Source: Akkermansiaceae bacterium (GTDB taxonomy: Bacteria > Verrucomicrobiota > Verrucomicrobiia > Verrucomicrobiales > Akkermansiaceae). From it: 45,732 nt of DNA. The translations under genes were made by a program, and so were the position numbers. The DNA is taken from NCBI GenBank assembly GCA_025363295.1, contig JANYEC010000111.1:1-45732 (forward strand), given 5' to 3'. The notes under the pieces are model-generated. The model searched no databases. It saw only the letters and a program-made list of their open reading frames with translations, and was not told the DNA's origin. This document shows, one piece after another, positions 1 through 6,960 of this stretch (positions are counted from its first letter, which is position 1; each line of letters opens with the position of its first letter).

Positions 1-20
1 AGGTTCCGGATGGATATTGA

Positions 21-82
21 GGTGAGGTTTTTGTCTCACCCGCCGGGTGAGCGGAAATCACAGCCATGGGAGTATCCATGGC
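21..82. repeat. small hairpins downstream of the sigma/anti-sigma pair
   Basis: Two short perfect inverted repeats lie here. CTCACCC at 35-41 pairs with GGGTGAG at 45-51, and an extra GGTGAG at 21-26 can compete for the same arm. GCCATGG at 63-69 pairs with CCATGGC at 76-82. They lie just past the stop of the minus-strand gene ending at 151, so they could help end that transcript, but no clear T-run follows on that strand. I see no gene in 1-150. Confidence 0.35.
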
Positions 83-150
83 ATTGAAGTTAGGTCACTT
101 GCCGTGTTCTGGCGAGGTTTCCATTTTCCTCTTTAGGATAAATCTTTCCG

Positions 151-786
151 TCACAGCCAACGGGACTCGATGTGTATGTCCGATCCGGGCTGTTTTTTGA
201 GGTCACTGGACCAGAGGAATTTCCCGCCGTCGAGGATCACGCGGCCGCCGTTTTTAGCTTTTACGGTGACTTCGTGCCCGGCGATTTCGATATTCTGGCC
301 GCTGAAGGTGATGATTTCACGGCAGCTCCGGGCGTCGCAGATTTTGAGGACCAGGGCTGGGGTGGGTTCGATGTTGGGCTCGTCGGCGAGTATCATTTGA
401 AGGCCGGATTCGTCTTTGACGATGGACCGGACCTGGTTGGGAAAAAGCGCGGAAACCTCGCGCAGGATCACGGCTGCGGCGTCTTCCTGCCGCGCGGGCG
501 GAGCAGTCGCCAGGTTTTTCCCGGGCGTCGCGGGACGGAAGAAAATCCACGCGAGCAGGACACAGGCCGCCGCCGCGAGCGATCCGAACAGCCAGGCCCC
601 GATGCGCGGATGAGTGCCGAAACGGCTGGATTTCAACTGATCGCGCGCCGCCCGCATCACGGCGGCATCGACGGTGGGCGAAATTTCAACCGGTCCGGGC
701 TGGAGACGCTTAAGGGCAAGAATCAACTCCGGCGGCACCTGGGTGGTGTCGTCGTTGGGGGATTTCTGCGCGTTTTCCGGTTTCAT
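151..786 (-). CDS. putative anti-sigma-like single-pass membrane protein
   Basis: This 211-residue protein has a hydrophilic N-terminal part (about 1-60), one clear transmembrane segment at about 62-83, and a C-terminal domain of about 125 residues that would lie outside the cytoplasm. I see no zinc-binding anti-sigma motif (HxxxCxxC) in the N-terminal part, so it is not a canonical ZAS-type anti-sigma factor. It starts 36 bases after the stop of an ECF sigma factor on the same strand. The pairing and the topology (cytosolic N-terminus, one membrane span, external sensor-like domain) suggest that it restrains or modulates that sigma factor. That role is inferred from position. The start is an ATG at 784-786. 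Confidence 0.55.
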   Translation of the reverse strand: MKPENAQKSPNDDTTQVPPELILALKRLQPGPVEISPTVDAAVMRAARDQLKSSRFGTHPRIGAWLFGSLAAAACVLLAWIFFRPATPGKNLATAPPARQEDAAAVILREVSALFPNQVRSIVKDESGLQMILADEPNIEPTPALVLKICDARSCREIITFSGQNIEIAGHEVTVKAKNGGRVILDGGKFLWSSDLKKQPGSDIHIESRWL

Positions 787-822
787 CGTCCTAGAGTTGA
801 GTGGTTGAGGCGGGCATTTCGT

Positions 823-1383
823 TCACGAAAGAAAATATTCGCGTGTCTTCGGGTCCTCGCGGAGACGGGAAAGCGCGTGATGGAGCCGGGATTTCGCGGT
901 GCCAAGAGGGATGCCCGTGGCCTCGGCGATCTCCGCAAGGCTCAGACCATCGACGAAGCGCAGCATCAGGATTTCCTGGTGATCCTCGCTAAGATCGGCG
1001 AGCACGGCGTCGAAATCACTCGTCGATCCGGGTTCACTGGCCGGCGCGACGAGGCGGTCGAGCACGCTTTGCCCGTCAGGCCCGGATTGGAATTTCGCGA
1101 CCTTGGCGGTGGCATTGAGCGAGTGGTTTTTCACCGCCGGATAGAGGAATGTCTTGAGCTGGCAGGTCAGGACGAATCCGGGAAATTTCTTCAGCAGATA
1201 GAGGAAAGTTTCCTGCAGGACGTCGTTTGCCAGCGAGTCACAGCGGGTGAATTTCCACGCCAGCGAGACCACCCATTCCCGATAGCGATGGTAAAGCGCC
1301 TCGAACGCCGCCGCGTCCCCGGAGTTCATCGCGGCGATGAGTTCCTGGTCGCTGAAACGGGTGTGATCCGCCGGGTGGGTCAA
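823..1383 (-). CDS. ECF-type RNA polymerase sigma factor
   Basis: This 186-residue protein has the two-domain layout of ECF sigma-70 factors. Region 2 (about 24-90) begins with the typical run DAAAFEALYHRYREWV and contains the core-binding LANDVLQETFLYL helix. Region 4 (about 128-178) has the helix-turn-helix GLSLAEIAEATGIPLGTAKS followed by RLHHALSRLRE. It should direct RNA polymerase to a small regulon, usually including its own operon. The start appears to be TTG at 1383. The next in-frame ATG (Met19) would cut into the conserved N-terminus. No Shine-Dalgarno motif is visible. The downstream gene encodes its presumed membrane regulator. The 500 bases upstream hold a large inverted repeat. 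Confidence 0.9.
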   Translation of the reverse strand: MTHPADHTRFSDQELIAAMNSGDAAAFEALYHRYREWVVSLAWKFTRCDSLANDVLQETFLYLLKKFPGFVLTCQLKTFLYPAVKNHSLNATAKVAKFQSGPDGQSVLDRLVAPASEPGSTSDFDAVLADLSEDHQEILMLRFVDGLSLAEIAEATGIPLGTAKSRLHHALSRLREDPKTREYFLS

Positions 1384-1470
1384 TGGATTAGGGAGGGGGG
1401 TTGGAACGGAGCATTCTGTGAGTAGCCGAGAGATTGGGCATCAAATGAAGCATCATTCCATGTCAAAAAT

Positions 1471-1688
1471 GGGCTAAGGCTTGCGAGCGTGGGGATAGAC
1501 AGATCAAGGTTTTGCATGAAGGTTGCGACTATCGGCCAAACACTTCGGGAAATTTTAAAGGGGCACCCCGGCACCAAAACTCGCTTGCTGTCGTGCCCGT
1601 TCAAAATTTCGCGAAGTGTCTCGCCGGTATTCGCAATTCTCATGCGAAAGCTTACGCCGTCTTTTGCCTTGCTCGCAAGCCTTAGCCC
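1471..1688. repeat. 218-bp imperfect inverted repeat, MITE- or ncRNA-like
   Basis: The two arms, 1471-1566 and 1593-1688, are imperfect reverse complements around a 26-base centre. The outermost 18 bases (1471-1488 against 1671-1688) are perfect, and the inner arms around 1546-1566 and 1593-1613 are nearly so. Because of the symmetry both strands read as similar short peptides, for example with TLREIL(N/K)GH followed by CPFKISRSV. This could be two head-to-head copies of a dispersed repeat, a non-autonomous transposable element, or a highly structured RNA. I see no transposase. It accounts for most of the gene-free stretch 1384-1896. The remaining part, 1700-1896, shows nothing I can name. 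Confidence 0.7.
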
Positions 1689-1896
1689 TTTATTCACGTT
1701 GGGGGGATTTCCATGTCATATAATTCTCCCCAAAACTTGATCCCATTTGCAATGAGAATTCGGACGCGTGAGAAAGGTGCGCCGCGGCATGGCAGCATCT
1801 ATCCAAAAAAGATCCCCACACAAACTAACAAAAAATTACCAGAACTCTCATCAATTTGGACCAGTGATTGGAAACGCTCCACAATTCTCCTCAAAA

Positions 1897-2649
1897 TTAT
1901 TGAATGCGCTTCAGTGGAAAGATCTTCACCTCCACTGTTTTCGCCACAAGCATGGATGGCGGGTTCCCTGTCAGGTCATTGAAACCAAGCAGGCGTAGCG
2001 GTTCGGTGGACCAGTGGGTGCAGTTTCCAGGAGCAATTTCATAGGGCGCGTGCTGCACGCGGCCGCAGTAAAGAGCGCCAGCAGGATTCACAGAAAATAA
2101 CAGATAGCGTTCGACGAGAAACCATTCTAATGACCCTTCAACCGCAAGCTGTGTGGAGGATGCTGTTTCGTAGCGAAATTTCGATAGATTGGCAGCAAGG
2201 CTTTTCCGGTGGCTGTGATAATCGATTTGATTTCCTCGCCGGATGATCTTCATCGCCGCATGCTCATAAGGGAGGTGGAAAAAACGCCGTGCGATTTCAA
2301 CAGCGATGGGCTGGTTACAATCCAGCGAAAAAAACCAAACACCGGGTCGCCCTTCGGCGTCATGCACATAGGTACGGACGTTAAGTTCGAGAAAATACGA
2401 GAGTCTCGGCACGGGGGGTAGCATCACCGGGCGCACGCGATCCATGAAAAACGGGACAACTCCCAGCCAAGCTTGCCCGTCGTAAGTGTCCACAAACAAC
2501 CCGGCTGGCAGCCGCGCTTGGATGAGCGAGGGATCGATCGGCCAGTGAAGAAAAAGCAAACCCGACCAGCATTGTCGCATCACCGGAAAACCGTTAGGCT
2601 TTTCGCGGGCTGCTAGACGCTGGTCGGGAGTGGGAGATTGAGTCGGCAC
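1897..2649 (-). CDS. DUF2071 (YqjF-like) family protein
   Basis: This 250-residue protein belongs to the DUF2071/YqjF family, whose fold is related to acetoacetate decarboxylase and whose biochemical role is not established. The recognisable parts are the N-terminal QRLAAREKP and LLFLHWPIDPSLIQARLP, then FVDTYDGQAWLGVVPFFM, then LNVRTYV and GVWFFSLD, which follow each other as in the family. Length is normal. Translation probably starts at GTG (2647-2649). The gene lies 10 bases after a DUF5069 gene on the same strand, so the two are likely co-transcribed. No membrane segment or signal peptide is evident, so it should be cytoplasmic. Confidence 0.8.
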   Translation of the reverse strand: MPTQSPTPDQRLAAREKPNGFPVMRQCWSGLLFLHWPIDPSLIQARLPAGLFVDTYDGQAWLGVVPFFMDRVRPVMLPPVPRLSYFLELNVRTYVHDAEGRPGVWFFSLDCNQPIAVEIARRFFHLPYEHAAMKIIRRGNQIDYHSHRKSLAANLSKFRYETASSTQLAVEGSLEWFLVERYLLFSVNPAGALYCGRVQHAPYEIAPGNCTHWSTEPLRLLGFNDLTGNPPSMLVAKTVEVKIFPLKRIQ

Positions 2650-2659
2650 AAAGTCCGGT

Positions 2660-3094
2660 TCAGCTTACGAAACTTATTTTGTCATCAGCTTCGAGGTAGT
2701 CAAAAAGAGTGCTAGTTGCAGGATCCACCCCGGCTTCTGCACAGACACCGATGAACCATTCCTTTTTGTCCTCGATATCGTAAGGCCGTGCGGACTCGAC
2801 ACCATCAGACCATTCCGCGATTTCCGCAGCGGATTTCGGAGTGCCGTTAGCATCGAGCCACGCGGCGACTTCTTCAGTGCTGGCACCGCCTTCGAGCAGC
2901 TTTTTCACATCCGCCCCGGACACGCCTTTAAATCCGAACAGATAGTTATCGAGTGGGCAATCGAAGTGATAGCTGCCGACGTTCCCGGCGATATCGGCGC
3001 GGCCTTTATCGAGCGCACGAGCGAGGATTGCATAGCCGCCGATGCGGACTCGTGGGCTGGTAGGCGCTTCTTTAGTGAGATCTTTTGCTGACAT
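2660..3094 (-). CDS. DUF5069 domain-containing protein
   Basis: This 144-residue cytoplasmic protein is recognised as DUF5069 by the N-terminal pattern DLTKEAPTSPRVRIGGY(A)ILAR, then DKGRADIAG and a central YHFDCPLDNYLFGF. It continues with a conserved segment around EWSDG and a C-terminal FDYLEADDK. Family members are common in Verrucomicrobiota and Planctomycetota, and no function is known to me. The start is an ATG at 3092-3094 without a visible ribosome binding site. It is the first gene of a probable two-gene transcript with the DUF2071 gene. I do not assign a function. Confidence 0.8.
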   Translation of the reverse strand: MSAKDLTKEAPTSPRVRIGGYAILARALDKGRADIAGNVGSYHFDCPLDNYLFGFKGVSGADVKKLLEGGASTEEVAAWLDANGTPKSAAEIAEWSDGVESARPYDIEDKKEWFIGVCAEAGVDPATSTLFDYLEADDKISFVS

Positions 3095-3492
3095 GATTTG
3101 ATTGATTGCTAATTGCTATGTATTAAATTATGGGGATTTATTTGTCTGCCGCCATGCTGTTCTTTCCGCGAGGAATCGATCCGGCGCAAATGAAAAGATT
3201 GAAAATGAATCGGTCCCCTTCTGCGGTATCCCCGCACCACATGGTTGCGGCTCGGCGCTGCGATCCTTTGGTCCATTTGAATTCCGAGCTACGGAGAGCG
3301 AGGGCGGCAGGTCCGCCCCATTCAGAAGGTCCGTTGGTCATTGTTAGCTCTAGGACAGCTTCGTTGATATAGCCGGAATGTGAAGAATTGGATTTTATCG
3401 GAGCGTCCGGCGTAAAAAATTAGGCACCTAACATGCCTGACCTATTAAATATTTCGAAGTGGTTATTGACCCACGAGTGGTTGAAATCAACG
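3095..3492. other. intergenic stretch without a supported gene
   Basis: About 400 bases separate the DUF5069 gene from the tRNA. Several short reading frames of 60-80 codons overlap here on both strands, around 3102-3372, but none has a recognisable domain, a signal peptide or a convincing start. The promoter of the DUF5069/DUF2071 pair should lie in the first part, but I cannot pick out a secure -35/-10 pair. Confidence 0.5.
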
Positions 3493-3578
3493 TGGTGCCG
3501 CTGGCCGGACTCGAACCGGCACGCCCTTGCGGACAACAGATTTTAAGTCTGGGGTGTCTACCATTCCACCACAGCGGC
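3493..3578 (-). tRNA. tRNA-Leu (anticodon UAA)
   Basis: Read on the minus strand, the 86 bases fold as a class II tRNA. The acceptor strands GCCGCTG and CAGCGGC pair, followed by discriminator A and an encoded CCA (3493-3495). The anticodon stem CAGA/TCTG holds loop CTTAAAA, giving anticodon UAA, which reads the leucine codon UUA. The long variable arm (TGTTGTCCGCAAGGGCG region) is typical of tRNA-Leu, and the T-arm has GGTTCGAGTCC. This tRNA matters because TTA leucine codons are used quite often in this GC-rich segment. Confidence 0.96.
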
Positions 3579-4162
3579 TTATTCACAGCCACGCGAGACG
3601 GCTGAGCGAATTAATGCGTAATCTCCATCTGGCGTCCAGCATTGCCTTTGTGATTTTGCGTTTTTTTCGCGAACCTCGTTTTTTCGCCTGATTGCTTTAA
3701 AAATTATACGAAATCCTTCTAGAGCTAAACTTAATTCGTGAGTGCCCGCGTTTACTGGATCGCGCATCCAGCCGCGAATCGTGGATTGGCGATTCTCTGG
3801 CTAGTTTTGCTCGCTTAAAAGACACCTCGCCGCCAGCGGCCACGACGTCTCGAAACTACGGCGCGTGCCGCAGATGTAAGTCGTTAGGAATCGAAAACGA
3901 ATGGTCGTGATTTTACGCCATAGACGATCTCACAAACGCACCGGCGGGATGCGGATTAGGTTTAAATTATTAGGATGGGTGAAGAGGACCTAACATGTTA
4001 ATCCGTGAGAAATGACCCCATTTATTCTCATGGAAGCCGAGTCATCCAATCACTACCAGCCGATCTGTTTCGATGCTCCTCCGTTGTTTGAACCTCAACC
4101 CCCGTGATCGCCTTCCGCCGCCGCTGGTAGTGGTGGATGCGCTTTGACGGTCGGCAAAGAAA
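3579..4162. other. gene-poor stretch between tRNA and a small lipoprotein
   Basis: Nearly 600 bases hold no reading frame that I can support on either strand. Promoter elements for tRNA-Leu should lie just above 3578 on the minus strand. The base composition around 3640-3730 and 3960-4030 is more AT-rich than the flanking genes, as expected for non-coding or decaying DNA. The next 1.1 kb contains two decayed genes, so this may be part of one eroding accessory region. Confidence 0.45.
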
Positions 4163-4369
4163 ATGAAGAAGACGGCTCTGCTGTATTTGGTTGCCTTGTT
4201 GGTAGGCTGCGGCAGCGTCAAGATTCCGTCCACGCCTCAACCTCCTTACAGTATTTCGAAGTTCCAACCTGATGTCTTGCCGCTGCAACCTGGTGACTCC
4301 GCCGAACTATCTGATATGCTTCTCACGTTTCCGATATTCGAAATCTCACTAAAGCAACGTCGATCTTGA
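4163..4369 (+). CDS. small putative lipoprotein
   Basis: The 68-residue product begins with a textbook lipoprotein signal peptide: MKK, then a hydrophobic stretch (residues 4-14) ending in the lipobox Leu-Val-Gly-Cys with Cys16. After lipid attachment only about 50 residues would remain, rich in Pro and Ser, with no recognised domain. No Shine-Dalgarno motif is visible in front of the ATG. The surroundings are gene-poor and hold decayed genes, so this may be the surviving N-terminus of a once larger lipoprotein. Its last 20 bases overlap the end of a minus-strand gene remnant. Confidence 0.45.
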   Translation: MKKTALLYLVALLVGCGSVKIPSTPQPPYSISKFQPDVLPLQPGDSAELSDMLLTFPIFEISLKQRRS

Positions 4370-4610
4370 ATCGAGCGAAACCGTTCCAGAAAACGCGGCC
4401 CACAGAATGGTCTCCTTTATGAAGGAACCTTCCCAAACTCCAATTCTCGCGAGAATTGACACCCCCGCCGCTATCCAAACCCATGCGAGTCCGGCAACAG
4501 TTATTAGTTTCCAGTTGAGTGCGCATTGAACGAGAGTTGCCATCGCCTTTCTCACTGTCAGATAACGCATCATTATCCCGACGAATAGGGTGCTGGTGAT
4601 TGAATCGCAA
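4323..4610 (-). pseudogene. remnant of a membrane protein gene (probable frameshift)
   Basis: In the frame starting at the ATG near 4573, residues about 20-60 read as a membrane protein: WKLITVAGLAWVWIAAGVS forms one hydrophobic span, followed by a segment containing KETILWAAFSG. Reading in this frame stops soon after (4349). The adjacent frame continues with FARFKIDVALVRFRI, which looks like the natural continuation. This pattern suggests one or more frameshifts in an old gene. I recall similar W-rich segments in uncharacterised membrane proteins but cannot name the family. A random reading frame is a real alternative. Confidence 0.3.
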
Positions 4611-4782
4611 TCTCGCGGTTGCTCAGTGTGATTGACATCTTAAAGGTCGTGATCGTGAACAGTTTTCTTGGCAACGCCACTACAGCTTCAGGAGAGAATT
4701 GTAGTCAGTTCAGATGGATTCCGGCCCTGAATTTCTCAAAGGCACCAGTCCTCGCACGGTAAAATCCGCGGGCAAAACCCAT

Positions 4783-5250
4783 CTATCTGGGCTCACTACC
4801 TGCCCCAGGACCGCTGCCACCACGCATAATTCGGATGCGACGCGGCAGGTCGGCGAAGCGGAAGATGGACTGGAGCAATTGGCCCATTCGCTCATCGGCA
4901 ACTCCTTTTCGCTCCTGCTACAGGATCAGGATATCAAGGGTGCCGAGGGTTTCGAAGTTCGGATTCCGCTTTTTGGCACGGCGGATGGCTCTTTCGTCAT
5001 CGATGGCGATCAGATGCCCGCGACTTTCCGCCAAGGCGAAACACATTGCTTCGCCATCACCGGCCCCCAGCAGCGCGGCGTAGTCAATCAGGAGTTCGAA
5101 CTCCAAATCGGCTTGCGGTTCGATTCGTTCGAACAACCCAGCTTTCTCCTCGATCAGCCGATCCGCCGGTTGGAAAAGGATTTCCTCAAAAAAGGTGGCC
5201 TCCGCGAGAACATGACGAAGGCCCGGCTGGATTATCGGAGAAAAAATCAA
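4783..5250 (-). pseudogene. PIN-domain (DUF3368-like) nuclease gene, interrupted by a stop
   Basis: The minus-strand frame from 5250 down to 4918 carries the C-terminal half of a PIN-domain protein: LGAGDGEAMCFALAE, then HLIAIDDERAIRRAKK and LGTLDIL. These match the acidic GxGExEAI and DDxxAR motifs and the TLGxL strand of DUF3368-type PIN proteins. A TAG then interrupts the frame. Past it the same frame continues with VADERMGQLLQSIFRF, as a family C-terminus would, until a stop at 4783. The N-terminal strand with the first catalytic Asp is not intact in this frame, and the only start is TTG. The gene therefore looks dead. A plus-strand frame covering 4714-5253 is best explained as its antisense shadow. 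Confidence 0.5.
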
Positions 5251-5318
5251 TAATGACTATTGATCCTATAAGATCTATCATCCAAGACGACATCACCTTT
5301 CCCCGTCATTTTTCCCCC

Positions 5319-6149
5319 ATGAAATCCCTCCTCCCGCCTCCCATCGCCCTTACGATTGCTGGATCCGATTGCTCGGCTGGTGCGGGGATCCAAGCGGACC
5401 TGAAAACCTTCCAACATTTCAGCATCCACGGTCTAACTGCGGTGACCTGCGTGGTTTCGGAAACGGCTAACAGGGTCCGCTGCGTCCATCCTGTGCCGGT
5501 GGAAATCGTCACCGATCAAATTTCCCTGCTGCTCGAAAGTTTCCCAGTCGCCGCCATCAAGACGGGCATGCTTTTTTCCGCAGCGCATGTCACTGCCATT
5601 GCGGAAATTCTGAAAAATTATCCTGGCATTTCCCTAGTTGTCGATCCCGTCATGGTCGCCTCCACGGGTGATTCATTGCTGGAGTCCGCAGCGCTTGCTT
5701 CTTACAAAAATCTGTTACTCCCGCTTGCCACGGTCATTACCCCAAATCTTCCCGAAGCCGAGGTTTTGCTAGGCGAGAGTATCCCTGATGAGAACTCGCT
5801 GGAACTCGCCGCCCGCAAGCTGTCCCAGATGTTCGGCACTTCCATTTTGCTGAAGGGCGGTCATCTCGCTGGGCCACATTGCATTGATTTGTTAGTTGAA
5901 AACGGCCACGCCCACCGCTTCATCGCCCCACGCATTTCGGTCCTCGGCTCCCACGGCACGGGGTGCACGCTTTCCGCCGCCCTGGCTGCTGCCATCGCCC
6001 TCGGCCAATCACTCCCGGCAGCGGTGGCCACCGCGAAAGAATATCTCGGAGAAACACTGCGGCACTCCTATCAATTTCAGTCGTCTAACGGTGAAATCAT
6101 CCACGCTCTCAACCAAGGGACAAGCCTACGGTTAAGCAACGGGCGGTGA
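5319..6149 (+). CDS. thiD: hydroxymethylpyrimidine/phosphomethylpyrimidine kinase
   Basis: ThiD phosphorylates HMP and then HMP-P to HMP-PP, the pyrimidine half of thiamine. The 276-residue ribokinase-fold protein shows the N-terminal IAGSDCSAGAGIQADLKTF substrate loop, IKTGML, the strand VVDPVMVASTG, TPNLPEAE, and the C-terminal anion-hole motif GSHGTGCTLSAAL, all in the usual order. The length is typical. I chose the ATG at 5319 because the family begins right before the PPIALTIAGSD strand. Upstream in-frame codons run antisense to the PIN remnant and would add an unrelated extension. No other thiamine genes are nearby, and no TPP riboswitch is evident in the short leader. It converges with the gene ending at 6165. 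Confidence 0.95.
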   Translation: MKSLLPPPIALTIAGSDCSAGAGIQADLKTFQHFSIHGLTAVTCVVSETANRVRCVHPVPVEIVTDQISLLLESFPVAAIKTGMLFSAAHVTAIAEILKNYPGISLVVDPVMVASTGDSLLESAALASYKNLLLPLATVITPNLPEAEVLLGESIPDENSLELAARKLSQMFGTSILLKGGHLAGPHCIDLLVENGHAHRFIAPRISVLGSHGTGCTLSAALAAAIALGQSLPAAVATAKEYLGETLRHSYQFQSSNGEIIHALNQGTSLRLSNGR

Positions 6150-6164
6150 CTCACGCAGATCTAA

Positions 6165-6932
6165 CTATTTCGCCTGAGCAGCGGATTCCATGAGGTCTGC
6201 CGCAGGAAGCACGACGTTCGAGGGAACCGGTCCTTGGTTTTCGCTGTCGGCTTTTGGACCGAAGCGGTTGATACCGATACCAAGAAATTTACCGTCTTTG
6301 TTGAATACCGGCATGCCGAGGGTTTGGCCGTTAATCTTCCCGAAGGTCCGTGGCTGGGTGACCAAAGAAATCACTTCGCTCGTCACAACCACAGGCTCAC
6401 GATTGAGATCTTTGCTGAGACGACCGAGGATAATCACATCATCCAGCAGGGTCATGGGCGCGGAATTGGCCGTGTCCACCGGATGAAGTTTCACGGCATC
6501 TGCCTTTTCTGGACGTATGAATGCAAGATCGAGATCCGGGTCCTTGAAGGCGACTTTGGCTTCCACTTCCGAGCCATCCGGCATCAGGATTTTCACCTCC
6601 TTGGTCGTGCCCTTTGCGGAAAGTTTCATCGGTCCCTGTGGCCCCTTGACCATCATGCCATCCAAGGTGGAAGCCGCATCGAGCGTGGAAAGTGGGACCA
6701 CGATTAGACCATCCTTGCTGATGACGGTGCCCAGCATTTCGAGCTTCCGTTCTTCTTTTTTCGCCGGGTTATCTCCTGCAGTGAATTCAATTTCAACGAC
6801 GGCGCTTAGAAAAAGCACGGCGTCTTTGTTAGATGCGGACAGCGCGAGCGCCTTTTCCTTGAGGGGACCATCGGCGGCAGAAGCGAAGGGCGCGGCGACT
6901 AGGGCGGCGAAGATAAGCGAGCGTGATTTCAT
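6165..6932 (-). CDS. exported trypsin-fold protein lacking the catalytic residues
   Basis: This 255-residue protein starts with a signal peptide (MKSRSLIFAALVAAPFASA, cleavage near residue 20) and then follows the trypsin-like fold of HtrA. ISKDGLIVVPLSTLD aligns with the protease's ISPDGYILTNHHV, DPDLDLAFIRPEK with DPLADLAVLKID, and TLGMPVFNKDGKFLGI with NSGGPLVNLKGEIVGV. The catalytic His is thus gone and the Ser position reads Leu205, while the Asp (135) remains. No PDZ domain follows. It lies 28 bases after a four-PDZ HtrA homologue on the same strand, so it may be a partner, adaptor or decoy of that protease. I took the ATG at 6932. The frame stays open further upstream but would enter the preceding gene. 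Confidence 0.7.
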   Translation of the reverse strand: MKSRSLIFAALVAAPFASAADGPLKEKALALSASNKDAVLFLSAVVEIEFTAGDNPAKKEERKLEMLGTVISKDGLIVVPLSTLDAASTLDGMMVKGPQGPMKLSAKGTTKEVKILMPDGSEVEAKVAFKDPDLDLAFIRPEKADAVKLHPVDTANSAPMTLLDDVIILGRLSKDLNREPVVVTSEVISLVTQPRTFGKINGQTLGMPVFNKDGKFLGIGINRFGPKADSENQGPVPSNVVLPAADLMESAAQAK

Positions 6933-6960
6933 AGGATGATGTTCTGTGAGAGGGGATGGA

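Noticed and set aside
172..1425. A 417-codon plus-strand frame opposite the sigma and membrane genes
   Set aside because: It is the antisense of two well-supported minus-strand genes. Its protein is rich in Arg, Gly and Val with no domain, as expected of a shadow.
3138..3341. A 67-codon minus-strand frame before tRNA-Leu
   Set aside because: Several frames of similar length overlap there, none with a domain, signal peptide or convincing start.
3425..3995. The 10-mer ACCTAACATG twice, near 3428 and 3990
   Set aside because: Shared 10-mers are expected many times by chance in 45 kb, and the flanks do not extend the match.
4714..5253. A 179-codon plus-strand frame
   Set aside because: It has no recognisable domain, while the minus strand carries PIN-domain motifs. 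Its apparent length follows from the opposite strand's codon bias.
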